Source of the DNA: Pseudomonas gingeri
GTDB lineage: Bacteria; Pseudomonadota; Gammaproteobacteria; Pseudomonadales; Pseudomonadaceae
Assembly (NCBI RefSeq): GCF_013386165.1
Contig: NZ_JACAOS010000015.1
Location: 631,594-695,593, forward strand
Direction of reading: 5' to 3'
Length of the DNA: 64,000 nucleotides
How positions within the stretch are numbered: the first letter of the stretch is position 1; every line of letters starts with the position of its first letter. The notes below the pieces were generated by a model. It saw only the letters and a program-made list of their open reading frames with translations, was not told the origin of the DNA and ran no database searches. Positions 52,565-60,720 of this stretch are shown one piece after another. A program made the position numbers and the translations under genes.

Positions 52565-52816
52565 AACCACTCCAAAAATCATCGAAACGCTTGTTCAAAG
52601 GCTGGCTGAAGATGGGCCGTTTTCACGAAAAAATCCGTAAGCAGGCATTTCCCGAGCAACCCTGAGGGTCAGCAGCGCATCACAAAACGCGGCAGTATAC
52701 CCGAGCGTCCGACGGCAATGGGCGGTGCCGGTCGGTTAAGGGAATTCAGTGCTTGCTGGCCTGAGGGCTCAAGAACGCCTAGAATTGCCTATCGTTTATT
52801 CCCAAGGTAGCCTTCA

Positions 52817-53404
52817 ATGTCCTTCGCTGAGCAACTCACCCGCCTGCAAGCCTTCCTCGACGCCGACGAGCTGCACGAAGAAGCGCTGGACTATGTGGCC
52901 GCCCATGGCTACCTGACCGCGTTGTCGATCTGCGCCGAAATCGTCCCCGATCGGGAATGGATCGACGCCCTGTTTGCCGAGGAGCCGCACTACACCGACG
53001 CGGCCCAGCGCGAAGAGATCGAAGCCACGCTGATCCAGCTCAAGGCCCATATCGCCCGCCAACTGGCTGCCGATGAAGAATTCGAGCTGCCGTGCGACCT
53101 GGACCTGGGCGATGACCCGGACGACTCCGAACTGCGCGGCTGGTGCATCGGTTTCATGGAAGGGGTGTTCCTGCGCGAGGAAGCCTGGTTCGAAACCGCC
53201 GAAGACGAAGTCAGCGAAATGCTCCTGCCGATCATGGTCGGTTCCGGCCTGTTCGACGAACAACCGGAGTTCGCCGATATCGCCGCCGATGCCAACCTGA
53301 TGGACGACATGATCGTACAAATCCCGGAAGCCCTGACCGCGCTGTACCTGCTGTGCAACGCCCCGGACGAAAAGCCGGCGATCCTCAAGCCACGTCATCA
53401 CTGA
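52817..53404 (+). CDS. YecA/UPF0149-family protein
   Basis: The 195-residue acidic protein has the UPF0149 helical domain: LHEEALDYVAAHGYLTALSICAEIVPDREWID and LRGWCIGFMEGVFLREEAW. It lacks the C-terminal SEC-C zinc motif found in some family members. Its function is unknown. It is divergent from recQ and followed by a strong terminator. Confidence 0.87.
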   Translation: MSFAEQLTRLQAFLDADELHEEALDYVAAHGYLTALSICAEIVPDREWIDALFAEEPHYTDAAQREEIEATLIQLKAHIARQLAADEEFELPCDLDLGDDPDDSELRGWCIGFMEGVFLREEAWFETAEDEVSEMLLPIMVGSGLFDEQPEFADIAADANLMDDMIVQIPEALTALYLLCNAPDEKPAILKPRHH

Positions 53405-53423
53405 GTCGGCTGATCGACTGATC

Positions 53424-54047
53424 TCAATCGCCCGGCACTGCCGGGCGTTTTTTTTCGTGGTTACGCAGGAAAGTCTCCTCCCCCATCGCCCGGATCTGCC
53501 CCTCGATCAACGCCTCGAATGGCCTCAGCAGCGCAGCGAATGAAACCGGTGCTTCAAGGGTTTCCAGCGCCTGGACAATCGCCTCCACCGTCGACAAGGC
53601 GCCCGGCTCCGGCGCCTTGCGCAATCGGTAGCGCGACACCGCGCCCGCCTCCAGCGTCACCCGTGGCAAGGCCGCCAGCAATGGATTGAGGTAGAGCATC
53701 TTGCGCGCCTTGCGCCAGGTGCCGTCGGGCACCACCAGCAACAGCGGCACATCGCCCGAGGCGGCCGCATACGCCTGCAAGGGTTGCGCATCGTCGGCCG
53801 GGAAGAGCAACTTTGCCTGGTAGCCGGGCTGTTGCAAGAGTTGCGGCAGGTCCTCGAAAACCTCACCCACCCGCAACTCGGCATTGATCAACCCCAGCGC
53901 CGCCAACCGGGCAGTGTTCAAGGCATGATTGACTTCGCTGGGGTGCTGCAACAGCAGCACCCGGGTGCGGCTGTCCAATTGTGGGATCAGTGCGCACAGG
54001 CAGTGGCTTTCGGGACGCAGGCAACGTTCACAGCGGGCTCTGGACAT
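53424..54047 (-). CDS. tapT: DTW-domain tRNA-uridine aminocarboxypropyltransferase TapT
   Basis: The 207-residue protein has an N-terminal Cys cluster (CERCLRPESHCLC) and the DTW-family motif LLLVVPDGTWRKARKML, plus LQHPSEVNHALNTARL. TapT adds the aminocarboxypropyl group to uridine 47 of tRNA, making acp3U. Its last residues (EKKRPAVPGD) are encoded by the bases of the opposing terminator. No strong ribosome site is visible at the ATG. Confidence 0.85.
   Translation of the reverse strand: MSRARCERCLRPESHCLCALIPQLDSRTRVLLLQHPSEVNHALNTARLAALGLINAELRVGEVFEDLPQLLQQPGYQAKLLFPADDAQPLQAYAAASGDVPLLLVVPDGTWRKARKMLYLNPLLAALPRVTLEAGAVSRYRLRKAPEPGALSTVEAIVQALETLEAPVSFAALLRPFEALIEGQIRAMGEETFLRNHEKKRPAVPGD
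53429..53455 (+). terminator. Rho-independent terminator inside the 3' end of tapT
   Basis: Arms CGCCCGGC and GCCGGGCG with a 3-base loop are followed by eight T. It ends the yecA-family transcript. The same bases encode the last residues of the convergent tapT gene, so the terminator is embedded in coding sequence. Confidence 0.9.
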
Positions 54048-54061
54048 GGGAGAACTACCGA

Positions 54062-54955
54062 TCAGGGCTGGTTGAGCTGCGCTTTGAGCAGGTCGCGGAA
54101 GGTCTGGATCAACGGCTCGCGACTACGGCCCCGACGCAGGATCATGGAGAACGGCGCCTGGTAACCGAAGGTCGCCGGCAACAGCACCCGCAGGTCACCC
54201 TTGTCGGCCCAGGGCTGGGCGTAGTGTTCCGGCAGGTAACCGATATAGGCGCCGGAGAGCACCAGGATCAGTTGCGCCTCCATACTTTCCACGGTCGCCG
54301 CACTGTGCTTGAAGCCATGGCGCGCCAGTTCGGCCTGGCTCCAGTAACCGCGCCCGACCATGCGTTGTTGGGTAATCACCTGCTCCGGGATGCGCCGTTC
54401 GTTGTACAGCGGATGCCGGTTACTGCAATACAGCCAGTGCTGTTCACGGTACAGCGGCTGGTAGACCAGCCCGCTCATGCGCGTGGAAAAAGCACCGATG
54501 GCGAGGTCCAGGCGATTGTCCTGCACACCGAGTTGCAATTCGTAAGGGCTCATCACCGACAGGTGCAGGTGCACCGCCGGGTGCTCCTGGCTGTAGGCGC
54601 CGATGGCTTCGGCCAGGGGCAACGCCGGCTCGCTGACCGTGGAATCGATCACACCCAGGTTCAGGGTGCCGCGCAATTCGCCCTTGAGGGCGGCGGCGTA
54701 TTGCTCGAAGCCTTCGAGTTCACCCAGCAGGCGCAAGGTTTCCTGGTGGAACAGCTCGCCCTTGCTGGTCAGGCTGAAACCGCCACGGCCACGATGGCAC
54801 AACACCAGGCCCAAGGACGCTTCAAGCTGGCTCATGTAGGTGCTGATGGCCGAGGTCGAAAGGTTGAGCTCCTGCTGGGCGTTGGCAAAACCCTGGTGCC
54901 GGACCACGCTGACGAAGATGCGCAATAGTTTGAGGTCGGGTAAAGCGTTGGCCAT
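54062..54955 (-). CDS. gbuR: LysR-type regulator GbuR
   Basis: The 297-residue LysR protein has an N-terminal winged helix (LRIFVSVVRHQGFANAQQEL, STSAISTYMSQLEASLG) and a co-inducer domain. It is divergent from gbuA, which is how GbuR, activator of guanidinobutyrase in P. aeruginosa, is placed. The start at 54955 (MANALPDLK) is the first ATG that fits the family. An imperfect 24-base palindrome lies in the shared spacer. Confidence 0.88.
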   Translation of the reverse strand: MANALPDLKLLRIFVSVVRHQGFANAQQELNLSTSAISTYMSQLEASLGLVLCHRGRGGFSLTSKGELFHQETLRLLGELEGFEQYAAALKGELRGTLNLGVIDSTVSEPALPLAEAIGAYSQEHPAVHLHLSVMSPYELQLGVQDNRLDLAIGAFSTRMSGLVYQPLYREQHWLYCSNRHPLYNERRIPEQVITQQRMVGRGYWSQAELARHGFKHSAATVESMEAQLILVLSGAYIGYLPEHYAQPWADKGDLRVLLPATFGYQAPFSMILRRGRSREPLIQTFRDLLKAQLNQP

Positions 54956-55013
54956 GGGAGTTCCTGGTGAAGGTCTGCATTGCCGGAAACAATTCTGTCC
55001 CATCAGTTTCCCA

Positions 55014-55037
55014 TTAGTTTAGAAAAATCTGAACTAA
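55014..55037. promoter_or_regulatory. Candidate GbuR operator
   Basis: TTAGTTTAGA and TCTGAACTAA form a 10-base inverted repeat with one mismatch around AAAA. It lies 59 bases before gbuR and 85 bases before gbuA. It has the T-N11-A layout (T at one arm, A at the other) expected of LysR sites. Confidence 0.55.
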
Positions 55038-55121
55038 CTATTTGCCGTCAGCGATTCTTCCCGCCCGACGCCTTTCGCAGAATCGCCCCCTGATAACCAA
55101 AATAAATGATGAGGCTTACCC

Positions 55122-56072
55122 GTGGACAAGATTCTTCACCAACCACTGGGCGGTAACGAAATGCCGCGCTTCGGCGGTATCGCCACCATGATGCGCCTCC
55201 CGCACCTGCAATCGGCCGCCGGCCTCGACGCCGCGTTCATCGGCATCCCGCTGGACATCGGCACCTCGCTGCGCGCCGGGACCCGTTTCGGTCCGCGGGA
55301 GATCCGCGCCGAATCGGTGATGATCCGCCCGTACAACATGGCCACCGGTGCCGCACCCTTCGACTCGCTGTCGGTAGCCGACATTGGTGACGTGGCGATC
55401 AACACCTTCAACCTGCTGGACGCCGTGCGCATCATCGAAGAAGCCTACGACGCCATCCTCGAACACCCGGTCATCCCGCTGACCCTGGGCGGCGACCACA
55501 CCATCACCCTGCCGATCCTGCGCGCCATCCACAAGAAGCACGGCAAGGTCGGCCTGGTACACATCGACGCCCACGCCGACGTCAACGATCACATGTTCGG
55601 CGAGAAAATCGCCCACGGCACCACCTTCCGCCGCGCCGTGGAAGAAGGCCTGCTGGACTGCGACCGCGTGGTACAGATCGGCCTGCGCGCCCAGGGCTAT
55701 ACCGCCGAAGACTTCAACTGGAGCCGCAAGCAGGGCTTCCGGGTGGTCCAGGCCGAAGAGTGCTGGCACAAATCCCTTGCCCCGCTGATGGCTGAAGTCC
55801 GCGAAAAAGTAGGCGACGGCCCGGTCTACCTGAGCTTCGATATCGACGGTATCGACCCGGCCTGGGCGCCCGGTACCGGCACCCCGGAAATCGGCGGCCT
55901 GACCACCATCCAGGCGATCGAGATCGTCCGTGGTTGCCAGGGCCTCGACCTGGTCGGCTGCGACCTGGTGGAAGTCTCGCCCCCTTACGACACCACCGGC
56001 AACACCTCGCTGCTGGGCGCCAACCTGCTGTACGAGATGCTCTGCGTACTGCCCGGCGTAGCCCACCGCTAA
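55122..56072 (+). CDS. gbuA: Guanidinobutyrase GbuA
   Basis: The 316-residue ureohydrolase has manganese ligands in GGDHTI, HIDAHADVND and SFDIDGIDPAWAPGTGTPE. GbuA splits 4-guanidinobutyrate into 4-aminobutyrate and urea, a step of arginine catabolism by the dehydrogenase route. Distinction from guanidinopropionase GpuA rests on the neighbourhood: GbuR upstream, then a small protein, an NCS1 permease and an SSS symporter. The start is GTG (55122). Confidence 0.9.
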   Translation: MDKILHQPLGGNEMPRFGGIATMMRLPHLQSAAGLDAAFIGIPLDIGTSLRAGTRFGPREIRAESVMIRPYNMATGAAPFDSLSVADIGDVAINTFNLLDAVRIIEEAYDAILEHPVIPLTLGGDHTITLPILRAIHKKHGKVGLVHIDAHADVNDHMFGEKIAHGTTFRRAVEEGLLDCDRVVQIGLRAQGYTAEDFNWSRKQGFRVVQAEECWHKSLAPLMAEVREKVGDGPVYLSFDIDGIDPAWAPGTGTPEIGGLTTIQAIEIVRGCQGLDLVGCDLVEVSPPYDTTGNTSLLGANLLYEMLCVLPGVAHR

Positions 56073-56081
56073 GGAGTCCCC

Positions 56082-56492
56082 ATGAACGACCGTGACCAGG
56101 TACTCAAGGCCGCCGCCGATCTGGTGGCCGCCTTCGCCGCCAATGATCGCGAAGCCTACTTCGGCGCCTTCAGCGCCGATGCCAGCTTCGTTTTCTACAC
56201 CCTCGAACACCCCCTGCTGTCACGCGATGCCTATCAGGCGTTGTGGGACAACTGGCGTGCGGAGGATGGCTTCGAGGTGCTCGCGTGCACCTCGAGCAAC
56301 GCTTTCGTCAGCCTGCAGGGCAACGTGGCGATTTTCATCCATGACGTGGCCACCGAGCTGCGCATGCAAGGGGAGCTTCTCTTTAGCCAGGAGCGCGAAA
56401 CCATTGTGTTTCGCAAACAACCGGAACAAGGCCTATGGCTGGCCTGCCACGAACATTTGTCAGCAACACCTCAAGGACTGCCCTCCCCTTAG
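56082..56492 (+). CDS. NTF2-like (SnoaL/DUF4440-type) protein
   Basis: The 136-residue protein shows the NTF2-like cone fold pattern: VLKAAADLVAAFAANDREAYFGAF, ASFVFYTLEHPLL, SLQGNVAIFIHDVATELRMQG. Members range from enzymes to ligand-binding subunits. It starts 10 bases after gbuA with AAGGAG, so it is in the gbu operon. It may bind a guanidino compound or assist GbuA, which is inference. Confidence 0.8.
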   Translation: MNDRDQVLKAAADLVAAFAANDREAYFGAFSADASFVFYTLEHPLLSRDAYQALWDNWRAEDGFEVLACTSSNAFVSLQGNVAIFIHDVATELRMQGELLFSQERETIVFRKQPEQGLWLACHEHLSATPQGLPSP

Positions 56493-56546
56493 CCAACGCA
56501 GGTAGCCCTCGCGGAAGACGAGGGCACCGCAGTGATCGGAGCGATC

Positions 56547-58055
56547 ATGAATAAAAATAACAATGAAAAAAGCCTTAGCAGCATCGAAACCAACGGGGTC
56601 GAACAGATCCCCGACCACGAACGCGACGCCCGACCCAGCGACCTGTTTCGCCTGATCTTCGGCGGCGCCAATACCTTTGCCACCGCCGTGCTCGGCAGTT
56701 TCCCGGTGTTGTTCGGCCTGTCCTTCCAGGCCGGCGTCTGGGCGATCGTCCTGGGCGTGGTGCTCGGCGCGCTGATCCTGGCGCCCATGGGCCTGTTCGG
56801 TCCGATCAACGGCACCAACAACGCCGTCTCCTCTGGGGCGCATTTCGGTGTGCACGGACGGATCGTCGGATCTTTCCTGTCGCTGTTGACCGCCATCGCG
56901 TTCTTCTCGCTCTCGGTGTGGAGTTCCGGGGATGCGCTGATCGGCGGTGCCAAGCGCCTGATCGGCGTGCCGGAAACCGACCTGACCCTGGGCCTGGCCT
57001 ATGGCCTGTTCGCGATCCTGGTACTGACGGTGTGCATCTACGGCTTCCGCTTCATGCTGTGGGTCAACCGCATCGCCGTGTGGGCCGCCAGCCTGCTGTT
57101 CCTGCTGGGGATCTTCGCTTTTGCGCCGGCCTTCGACAGCCATTTCGCCGGGACCGTTGCGATGGGCCAGGCCGGTTTCTGGGCCGCCTTCATCGGCGCC
57201 GCGCTGGTGGCCATGAGCAACCCGATCTCCTTCGGTGCGTTCCTCGGTGACTGGTCACGCTATATCCCCCGGGAAACCTCGAAAACGCGAATCATGCTGG
57301 CGGTCATTGCCGCGCAGATCGCCACCTTGATCCCCTTTCTGTTCGGCCTTGCCACCGCGACCATCGTGGCCATCAAGGCACCGGACTACATCACCGCGAA
57401 CAACTACGTCGGTGGCCTGCTAGCCGTCTCGCCGACCTGGTTCTTCCTGCCGGTGTGCCTGATCGCGGTGATCGGCGGCATGTCCACCGGCACCACCTCG
57501 CTGTATGGCACCGGGCTGGACATGTCCAGCGTGTTCCCGCGATTGCTCTCGCGGGTCAAGGCGACCCTGCTGATCGGCGTGATGTCGATTGCCTTCATCT
57601 TCATCGGACGCTTCGCGGCGAACCTGGTGCAGAGCGTGTCGACCTTCGCCGTGCTGATCATCACCTGCACCACCCCGTGGATGGTGATCATGATCATCGG
57701 TCTGCTGGTGCGCCGCGGCTACTACTGCCCGGATGACCTGCAAGTCTTCACCCGCGGTGAAACCGGCGGTCGCTACTGGTTCAGCCACGGCTGGAACTGG
57801 CGCGGCCTGGGCGCCTGGATCCCCAGCGCGCTGGTGGGCCTGTGCTTCGTCAACCTGCCGGGGCAGTTCGTCGGCCCCCTGGGCAACCTGGCCGATGGCA
57901 TCGACATCAGCCTGCCGATCACCCTCGGCCTGGCGGCGCTGATGTACCTGGCCCTGCTCAGTCTGTTCCCGGAAACGGCGCAGGTGTATGGACCGCAGGA
58001 TGCGCGCAGCCAGGATGGCAAAACACTGAAGCCTGGAATGCGTCAGGCGGCCTGA
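56547..58055 (+). CDS. NCS1-family (cytosine permease-like) transporter
   Basis: The 502-residue protein has 12 hydrophobic segments. Its NCS1 features include RLIFGGANTFATAVLGSFP in helix 1 and SNPISFGAFLGDWSRYIP. The family usually imports purines, pyrimidines, allantoin or similar nitrogen compounds. Its place after gbuA suggests import of 4-guanidinobutyrate or a related guanidine. The ATG at 56547 has GGAG 6 bases upstream. A REPIN follows. Confidence 0.85.
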   Translation: MNKNNNEKSLSSIETNGVEQIPDHERDARPSDLFRLIFGGANTFATAVLGSFPVLFGLSFQAGVWAIVLGVVLGALILAPMGLFGPINGTNNAVSSGAHFGVHGRIVGSFLSLLTAIAFFSLSVWSSGDALIGGAKRLIGVPETDLTLGLAYGLFAILVLTVCIYGFRFMLWVNRIAVWAASLLFLLGIFAFAPAFDSHFAGTVAMGQAGFWAAFIGAALVAMSNPISFGAFLGDWSRYIPRETSKTRIMLAVIAAQIATLIPFLFGLATATIVAIKAPDYITANNYVGGLLAVSPTWFFLPVCLIAVIGGMSTGTTSLYGTGLDMSSVFPRLLSRVKATLLIGVMSIAFIFIGRFAANLVQSVSTFAVLIITCTTPWMVIMIIGLLVRRGYYCPDDLQVFTRGETGGRYWFSHGWNWRGLGAWIPSALVGLCFVNLPGQFVGPLGNLADGIDISLPITLGLAALMYLALLSLFPETAQVYGPQDARSQDGKTLKPGMRQAA

Positions 58056-58082
58056 GTCCCAGGCCTGTGTTGGAACGCTTAT

Positions 58083-58154
58083 TGTGGGAGCCGGCTTGCC
58101 GGCGATAGCGATACGGAACTCACCGCCGCCGTCGCTGGCAAGCCAGCTCCCACA
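58083..58154. repeat. REPIN, GTGGGAGCCGGC family
   Basis: TGTGGGAGCCGGCTTGCCGG is paired with the inverted copy CTGGCAAGCCAGCTCCCACA about 30 bases later; two positions differ between the arms. It belongs to a different REP family from the one at 11262. It lies between the two transporter genes and may end the first transcript. Confidence 0.85.
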
Positions 58155-58219
58155 GAATCCAATGCGCCCACGCCCCCCTTTTGCTTCACCATAAAAAAGA
58201 TAATCGGAGACACGCCGTC

Positions 58220-59599
58220 ATGGCTTTGGATTTATTGGTTGTACTCATTTATGCCGCAGGCATGCTCGTGCTCGGTTACTACGGCATGCGCAAGGCCAAG
58301 ACCCACGAAGACTACCTGGTGGCCGGGCGCAACCTGGGCCCGACGCTGTACATGGGCACCATGGCCGCCACGGTACTCGGCGGCGCATCCACGGTCGGCA
58401 CCGTACGCCTGGGTTATGTCCACGGGATTTCCGGGTTCTGGCTCTGTGCGGCCCTGGGCTTTGGCATCATCGCGCTGAACCTGTTTCTCGCCAAACCGCT
58501 GCTGAAGCTGAAGATCTTCACCGTGACCCAGGTCCTGGAGAAGCGCTACAACCCCATGGCCCGCCAGGCCAGCGCAGTGATCATGCTGGCCTACGCACTG
58601 ATGATCGGCGTGACCTCGATCCTCGCCATCGGCACCGTGCTGCAAGTGCTGTTCAACCTGCCGTTCTGGCTCTCGGTACTGCTGGGCGGCGGCGTGGTGG
58701 TGGTCTACTCGACCATCGGCGGCATGTGGTCGCTGACCCTGACCGATATCGTCCAGTTCATCATCAAGACCGTGGGCCTGATGTTCATCCTGTTGCCGAT
58801 CTGCCTCTACCGCGTCGGCGGCTGGGATCAACTGGTGAGCAAGCTGCCGGCGAGCAGCTTCAGCTTCACCACCATCGGTTGGGACACCATCATCACCTAC
58901 TTCCTGATCTACTTCTTCGGCATCCTGATTGGCCAGGACATCTGGCAACGGGTATTCACCGCCAAGGATGAGAAAGTCGCCAAGTATGCCGGCAGCGTCG
59001 CCGGGGTTTACTGCATCGCCTACGGCCTGGCCTGTGCCCTGATCGGCATGGCCGCCCATGTGCTGATTCCGGACCTGGCCAACGTCAACAACGCCTTCGC
59101 CGCCATCGTCAAACAGTCGCTGCCCGATGGTATTCGTGGCCTGGTGATCGCCGCGGCCCTGGCGGCCATGATGTCCACCGCCAGCGCCGGCCTGCTCGCC
59201 GCCTCCACAGTGCTGACCGAAGACCTGCTGCCGAAACTGCGCGGCGGCAAGCAGTCGAGCCTGGGGATCAACCGCCTGTTCACCTGCCTGACCGGGATCG
59301 TCGTACTGGGGATTGCCCTGGTGGTCAGCGACGTGATCAGCGCCCTGACCCTGGCCTATAACCTGCTGGTGGGCGGCATGTTGATTCCGCTGATCGGCGC
59401 GATCTTCTGGAAACGCGCCACCACCAGCGGCGCCATTACCAGCATGGCCCTGGGCTTTATCACCGCCCTGGTGTTCATGATCAAGGACGGCCTGGACGCC
59501 AATACCCCGATCTACTACAGCCTGGCCATCGGTCTGATCAGCTTCGTCGTGGTCAGCCTGCTGTCCCCACGCCCGGCCAGTGTCGCCAGCGCCATCTGA
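58220..59599 (+). CDS. Sodium:solute symporter (SSS family)
   Basis: The 459-residue protein has about 13 membrane helices and SSS motifs: THEDYLVAGRNLGP, AATVLGGASTVGT, GQDIWQRVFTAKDEK and AALAAMMSTASAGLLAAST. These symporters carry amino acids, pantothenate, sugars or acids with Na+. The gene position is as I recall for the P. aeruginosa gbu cluster. The ATG at 58220 gives MALDLLVVLIY. A strong terminator follows. Confidence 0.87.
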   Translation: MALDLLVVLIYAAGMLVLGYYGMRKAKTHEDYLVAGRNLGPTLYMGTMAATVLGGASTVGTVRLGYVHGISGFWLCAALGFGIIALNLFLAKPLLKLKIFTVTQVLEKRYNPMARQASAVIMLAYALMIGVTSILAIGTVLQVLFNLPFWLSVLLGGGVVVVYSTIGGMWSLTLTDIVQFIIKTVGLMFILLPICLYRVGGWDQLVSKLPASSFSFTTIGWDTIITYFLIYFFGILIGQDIWQRVFTAKDEKVAKYAGSVAGVYCIAYGLACALIGMAAHVLIPDLANVNNAFAAIVKQSLPDGIRGLVIAAALAAMMSTASAGLLAASTVLTEDLLPKLRGGKQSSLGINRLFTCLTGIVVLGIALVVSDVISALTLAYNLLVGGMLIPLIGAIFWKRATTSGAITSMALGFITALVFMIKDGLDANTPIYYSLAIGLISFVVVSLLSPRPASVASAI

Positions 59600-59614
59600 T
59601 ACCGCGGTTACTTC

Positions 59615-59651
59615 AACGGGTGCGACGTCGGTTGTCGCACCCGTTTTTTTT
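59615..59651 (+). terminator. Rho-independent terminator of the gbu cluster
   Basis: Arms AACGGGTGCGAC and GTCGCACCCGTT with a 7-base loop are followed by eight T (59644-59651, the first two also in the stem). It lies 16 bases after the SSS stop. Confidence 0.92.
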
Positions 59652-59857
59652 GCCTGCCGCCTCCCCCCATTGACCGCCCTGTAAGCGTCCAGAGGGATGA
59701 ACGGTCAAGTCCCGCGCAAAACTTGTGCTGTACTGGCCTATAGCGACTGCCTTTTTGATTAACCGGAAGGCACAAGGATCGCTGGTGTCGAAGTTTGACC
59801 ACTATCGCAATGCCCGAGGAAAGGGCCAAACAATAAGAATCTTTCCGCGAGGCGTTT

Positions 59858-60163
59858 ATGAACAGGCTCGAAATTCATCAGCAGATCTGCCATTCCATTG
59901 AGGAGCAGCTATCACTGAAATGGCTGCAGGATCCCTCCAAGGCAACGGAAGATGCCTACTCTCTCGACCTCATCGAATTGTTCCATAACCTCGAATGCCT
60001 GTTCGATGTGCGACTGGATCTGAACCGTGACCTGAGGGGCATCACCACCCTTGGCGATCTCAGTCGGTTTATCTACGAGAAAACCCGCCCCAGCGAGTTC
60101 ACGCTGCTCGGCACAGTCCCCCCGCCCTTACCGCAAAGGCAACAAAGGAGCCCGGACGCATGA
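59858..60163 (+). CDS. Acyl-carrier-protein-like protein with conserved Ser
   Basis: The 101-residue protein has the four-helix ACP pattern: HQQICHSIEEQL, then YSLDLIELFHNLECLFDV with Ser35 at the phosphopantetheine site (S-L-D-L-I-E), and TLGDLSRFIYEK. A Pro/Gln/Arg-rich tail follows residue 85. It is preceded by GAGGCG. It overlaps the next gene by four bases (ATGA). No fatty acid, polyketide or phosphopantetheinyl transferase gene is nearby, so its partner is unknown. Confidence 0.65.
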   Translation: MNRLEIHQQICHSIEEQLSLKWLQDPSKATEDAYSLDLIELFHNLECLFDVRLDLNRDLRGITTLGDLSRFIYEKTRPSEFTLLGTVPPPLPQRQQRSPDA

Positions 60164-60411
60164 GCAGAGTCGATATTCGCAAGAGGGTGCATCACTTCAT
60201 CAGCCAACGGCTCGAGGACCATCCACAGTTCGAGGACAATCAGACCTTGCAGGCACTCGGATTGGATAAACAGGACATCGAGGACCTGATGTTCCGTCTG
60301 GAAGATGAATTTGAGCTGACGGCATTCACCGAAGAAGAAGACCGCTTGCTCAAGGAAGCGGTCACAGTCAACGACTTGAGTCGTTTCCTGCAGAAAATCG
60401 CCAGGCACTGA
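60160..60411 (+). CDS. Acyl-carrier-like protein lacking the phosphopantetheine Ser
   Basis: The 83-residue protein aligns to the ACP fold: IRKRVHHFISQRL, then LQALGLDKQDIEDLMFRLEDEFEL and TVNDLSRFLQKIA. Lys37 stands where the DSL Ser is expected (DKQD), so it probably cannot carry a phosphopantetheine arm. It is coupled to the Ser-containing homologue upstream (ATGA overlap). A scaffold or regulatory role beside that protein is possible. Confidence 0.65.
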   Translation: MSRVDIRKRVHHFISQRLEDHPQFEDNQTLQALGLDKQDIEDLMFRLEDEFELTAFTEEEDRLLKEAVTVNDLSRFLQKIARH

Positions 60412-60468
60412 CCCTCGTCAGCACGGTCCTACGAACGACGCAGAATCGTGCTGCTCGCCCGTAGGCTC

Positions 60469-60594
60469 TTACCGACGCGGCTGGCGGCGACGGCGATCAT
60501 CGTCGGTACGAATAGGTACCGGTTGCAGTGGCGGTTCGATCAGGCCAAGGGCAACACCGAGGTCATGGAGCCAGGTTTGCAGTTTGTCTTTCAT
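60469..60594 (-). CDS. 41-residue conserved-looking peptide
   Basis: A minus-strand frame starts at ATG (60594) after AAGGGGGCTAT and ends at TAA. The product begins MKDKLQTWLHDLGVALGLIE, an amphipathic helix, followed by PPLQPVPI and a basic end with four Arg in a row. Codon use fits the genome and I have a general recollection of similar short proteins in pseudomonads, without a function. It lies alone between the ACP-like pair and the LysR gene. Confidence 0.6.
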   Translation of the reverse strand: MKDKLQTWLHDLGVALGLIEPPLQPVPIRTDDDRRRRQPRR

Positions 60595-60720
60595 ATAGCC
60601 CCCTTCAGGGTAATGCGAGCGACGGAGTTCTGTAGCCGCTTCACACAGATCATAGCCCTAAGTCCTACGCAATGCTGTCCCTTGCAGCAGGATCTTTGAT
60701 TTAAATCATGGCAAAACGCT

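Noticed and set aside
50618..52609. 660-codon frame antisense to recQ
   Set aside because: RecQ is unambiguous; the antisense product is a compositional shadow.
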